From Akkermansia sp. (GTDB taxonomy: Bacteria; Verrucomicrobiota; Verrucomicrobiia; Verrucomicrobiales; Akkermansiaceae), in NCBI GenBank assembly GCA_017435505.1, contig JAFSEZ010000056.1, forward strand, positions 1-43,643: 43,643 bases of DNA, in the 5' to 3' direction. Position numbers and translations under genes: made by a program. The notes under the pieces are model-generated. The model was given only the letters and a program-made list of their open reading frames with translations. It was not told the origin of the DNA and made no database searches. Shown in pieces: positions 41,479-43,643 of the stretch (positions within the stretch are counted from its first letter, which is position 1; every line of letters starts with the position of its first letter).

Positions 41479-41736
41479 GTGCAACACAAGATACCCACAC
41501 TCCGCCTGCCTACAGATGATTATGAGCAGATGCTTACCATGAGTGATCGCCGCCTCATTTGCGTGTTGCGTTCGGCTGTGTTGTCTCCCGACCGCGTGGG
41601 GCGTTTCATGCCGCGTCCCCCGGCAGAGCATGATGCTTACCGCATCTTCCGTGTGGCGGGTGGTATTGATGTACACCTCTATGCAGAGGGAAATGCCATC
41701 TTTTGCTGCCGATTTGTGCCGCATTTGCCGCGCTGA
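41479..41736 (+). CDS. Small protein of unknown function (85 residues)
   Basis: I do not recognise this protein. From GTG 41479 it reads VQHKIPTLRLPTDDYEQMLT and continues with SDRRLICVLRSAVLSPDRVG, mixed alpha/beta in character, with no signal peptide and no membrane helix. It is slightly basic. The frame is open upstream to 41365, but that would overlap yraN. The promoter with a consensus -35 favours GTG 41479. It lies just before the lpxA promoter, in the same direction. Confidence 0.55.
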   Translation: MQHKIPTLRLPTDDYEQMLTMSDRRLICVLRSAVLSPDRVGRFMPRPPAEHDAYRIFRVAGGIDVHLYAEGNAIFCCRFVPHLPR

Positions 41737-41760
41737 ATGTAAATTATCTCATTTTTTTCC

Positions 41761-41789
41761 TTGAAGCGGTCGAGGCATAGCGTTAGAAT
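41761..41789 (+). promoter_or_regulatory. Promoter of lpxA (leaderless layout)
   Basis: TTGAAG and TAGAAT are spaced by 17 nt. The -10 ends 6 nt before ATG 41796. Confidence 0.65.
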
Positions 41790-41795
41790 GGCGCT

Positions 41796-42578
41796 ATGGC
41801 AGAGATACATCCTAGCGCGGTTATAGATCCGACAGCTGAGCTGGCGGATGATGTCAAGGTAGGGCCTTTTTGCGTGATTGGCCCGCACGTGAAGTTGGGC
41901 CCCGGTTGCGTGCTTCACAGTCATGTTTTTATAGATGGCCCTTCCACCTTCGGCAAGGGAAATGAGTTTTTCCCCTTTGCTGTGGTGGGTTCCAAAACTC
42001 AGGACCTTAAGTACAAGGGTGAGCCTACCTGGCTAGAGGTGGGAGATTACAACGTGTTCCGAGAAAACTGCAACATCAACCGCTCCACCACCCCTGAAAC
42101 CAAGACCATCATCGGCTCATACAACAATTTCCTCATCAACTCCCACGCCGGGCATGAATGCGAAGTGGGCAACTACTGCATCTTCTCCGGCTATGCCGGT
42201 GTAGCTGGCCACTGCCACATTGGCGATTGGGTCATTGTCTCCGGATTTGCTGCCTTGCATCAGTTTGTGCGCGTGGGCGATCATGCCATGATTGGTGGTT
42301 GTGCCCGTGTGGCTCAGGATGTACCACCCTTCATGATTGCAGAAGGTTTCCCTGCTGCTGTGCGCGCAGTCAACAGCATTGGCTTGCAGCGCCGCGGTGT
42401 GGCAGAGGAAGATGTGCGAGCCCTCAAGTTTGCTTACCGCAAGATTTTCTTGGATAAGAAAGTGAGCGCTCAAATCGGTATTGATGCCGTGCTGGCTGAT
42501 GAGAAGTATGGCTCCAACCCACAGGTGCTGAAACTCCTGGAGTTCCTCAAGACCTCTGAGCGCGGCTACATTCGCTGA
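41796..42578 (+). CDS. lpxA: UDP-N-acetylglucosamine acyltransferase
   Basis: A 260-residue left-handed beta-helix enzyme, the normal length, that catalyses the first step of lipid A synthesis: transfer of a hydroxyacyl chain from ACP to UDP-GlcNAc. Hexapeptide repeats start at IHPSAVIDPTAEL. The catalytic region INSHAGHECEVGN provides His120, with His117 nearby, equivalent to the pair in the E. coli enzyme. The C-terminal helical part contains AVRAVNSIGLQRRGVAEEDV, the family's typical nucleotide-binding helix. The phosphatase gene starts in its stop codon (TGATG), so they form an operon. Confidence 0.95.
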   Translation: MAEIHPSAVIDPTAELADDVKVGPFCVIGPHVKLGPGCVLHSHVFIDGPSTFGKGNEFFPFAVVGSKTQDLKYKGEPTWLEVGDYNVFRENCNINRSTTPETKTIIGSYNNFLINSHAGHECEVGNYCIFSGYAGVAGHCHIGDWVIVSGFAALHQFVRVGDHAMIGGCARVAQDVPPFMIAEGFPAAVRAVNSIGLQRRGVAEEDVRALKFAYRKIFLDKKVSAQIGIDAVLADEKYGSNPQVLKLLEFLKTSERGYIR

Positions 42579-43252
42579 TGAAACGCTACATTGTATTCGA
42601 CCTGGACGGCACCCTTGTCGAATCACTACCCGGCATTGCAGAGGGCGTGAACCGCGCCCTTGCAGCCATGGGCAGGGAGCCGCATGCTCGCTCTGCCGTG
42701 CGCCGCATGATAGGGCAGGGCGCGCGGCATTTGTGCGCCTGTGCATTGGGGTATGCAGATGAAGCTTCCGCTCCGGCAGAGGAGCTGCAGACGATGCACG
42801 CGCACTTCCGGCGCGAGTACCCTTCCTGCTGGCAAGGGCACTACACCACACCTTTCCCGGAGGTGCGTATCATGCTTTCCCGCCTTGCATCTCAAGGAGT
42901 ACGCATGGCGGTTCTTTCCAACAAGCCGCACGATGTCACCGCCCCCATGGTGCAGGCTCTGTTCCCCACCACCCCCTTCAGCCCCGTGATAGGCCACTCT
43001 GCGGAGTTTCCCCGCAAGCCCTCCCCGGTGGCACTTCAATATATTGCCCGCCAATGGGGCATAGATGTATCGCAACTCACCTTGGTAGGCGATTCCCTGC
43101 ACGATGCACACACGGCTGCCAACGCCGGGTGCGATTTGGCACTCGTAGCTTGGGGCTATGCAGATGTGAGCCCCCTCGCCGCCATAGGCGCTCCCCTCTT
43201 CGGCACAGTGGATGAGCTGCTGCGCTATCTTTTGTCAGATAATGTCGACTGA
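42578..43252 (+). CDS. HAD-family phosphatase, Gph-like
   Basis: A 224-residue hydrolase. HAD motif I is VFDLDGTLVES (Asp8 nucleophile, Asp10), motif II is VLSNKP, motif III is the lysine of RKPSPVALQY, and motif IV is LVGDSLHD. The cap domain sits between motifs I and II (about residues 15-85). The pattern fits phosphoglycolate phosphatase and close relatives; the substrate is inferred. It is translationally coupled to lpxA by a 1-nt overlap. Confidence 0.85.
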   Translation: MKRYIVFDLDGTLVESLPGIAEGVNRALAAMGREPHARSAVRRMIGQGARHLCACALGYADEASAPAEELQTMHAHFRREYPSCWQGHYTTPFPEVRIMLSRLASQGVRMAVLSNKPHDVTAPMVQALFPTTPFSPVIGHSAEFPRKPSPVALQYIARQWGIDVSQLTLVGDSLHDAHTAANAGCDLALVAWGYADVSPLAAIGAPLFGTVDELLRYLLSDNVD

Positions 43253-43643
43253 GCTCTTTTTCCGCTTCCGATATCTGATATCCCATTTCCGGCTTCATTC
43301 CGCTCGCCAGAGCGGTCTTCATGACGAGTGAAACGAGTCCTTCATTTCCAAAACCTCCCCCGCGCCGTACGCATGCCCCGCTTTATGTCACCCGCGTGCT
43401 GCGCACGCCCGCTGGCGCGGCTTCGGGGTTCGTATACTTCGTGGGGGATACGAGTCCAGGGGGCAAGCCCCCTGTCTACTCTATGGCGTCCCTCCGGGAC
43501 TCTCATCTTGCCGCGGCGCATGCCGCGGGGAATTTACTACCCGCGCACCACGTGCGCGAAGTTCCCGAAGGGGCGGAGTTTCGAAGCGCCGGAGCCGCGG
43601 CGTAGCAATATCGGGTTCGCCGATATTGCGAAGACGGGCTGCA
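43253..43643. other. Gene-free region dense in perfect short hairpins
   Basis: No convincing gene. Perfect inverted repeats follow each other: 43394-43408 (6-bp stem), 43458-43473 (AGGGGGC/GCCCCCT), 43488-43500 (GTCCC/GGGAC), 43511-43528 (CCGCGGC/GCCGCGG), 43542-43558 (CGCGCAC/GTGCGCG), and 43605-43629 (GCAATATCGG/CCGATATTGC, 10 bp). None has a T-run. The long open frame at 43321-43605 is explained by high GC and has a Pro/Arg/Ala-biased, non-protein-like translation. Confidence 0.6.

Noticed and set aside
43321..43605. A 94-codon open frame near the right edge
   Set aside because: Its translation is biased to Pro, Arg and Ala, it spans several perfect hairpins, and it has no promoter or ribosome-binding site.

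Overview
The window looks like chromosome from a mucin- or host-associated Verrucomicrobiota bacterium close to Akkermansia. The evidence is a GH33 sialidase, a secreted parallel-beta-repeat protein ending in a PEP-CTERM tail, lipid A genes (lpxA, lpxB), periplasmic ankyrin and PA14-like proteins, and moderately high GC. This is inference from gene content; no rRNA is present to confirm it.

Layout. 1-142: tail of a probable IS30-like transposase. 215-4243: guaB, a membrane-anchored rhodanese, a 40-residue lipoprotein and an AI-2E/PerM-family permease, all on the minus strand. 4366-7142: a GT39-like glycosyltransferase and an AT-richer membrane acyltransferase. 7159-7456: a non-autonomous transposon (MITE) with perfect 18-bp terminal inverted repeats and 10-bp target duplications; a decayed relative lies at 2324-2475. 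7501-10559: an RlmI-like rRNA methyltransferase coupled to a KefB/YbaL-type cation/proton antiporter. 10836-15655 (minus): two tandem membrane-anchored PA14-like paralogues, map, and an orphan RND membrane-fusion lipoprotein. 15822-25511 (plus): an exported M3 oligopeptidase, a secreted protein of unknown function, a DinG-family helicase, lpxB, and a 1102-residue IdeS-like cysteine protease with beta-helical repeats. 25537-31618: bifunctional NAD(P)HX repair enzyme, MBL-fold hydrolase, DEAD-box helicase, ruvC and sialidase. 31682-36731 (minus): an operon of a fused LplT/PlsC protein, an ActC/NrfD-like membrane protein and an ActE-like cytochrome c. 36872-43252 (plus): ankyrin protein, degenerate peptidase-MA-like protein, rnhB, yraN, a small unknown, lpxA and a Gph-like phosphatase. 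43253-43643 holds no convincing gene but is packed with perfect hairpins.

How the genes fit together. lpxA, lpxB and the LplT/PlsC protein point to a Gram-negative envelope with lipid A and phospholipid remodelling; the glycosyltransferase and acyltransferase probably decorate surface glycans. The sialidase, the exported M3 peptidase and the IdeS-like protein are all predicted to act outside the cytoplasm and suit a life on host mucus.

The most interesting items are: (1) the IdeS/Mac-type domain with its Cys, His and Asp residues in place on a PEP-CTERM protein; (2) a two-gene ActC plus ActE module without the other Alternative Complex III subunits; (3) two tandem paralogues with almost identical anchors but divergent C-terminal domains; (4) a recurring promoter layout in which the -10 box ends 6-9 nt before the start codon, implying frequent leaderless mRNAs; (5) the MITE family; (6) the hairpin cluster at the right edge.
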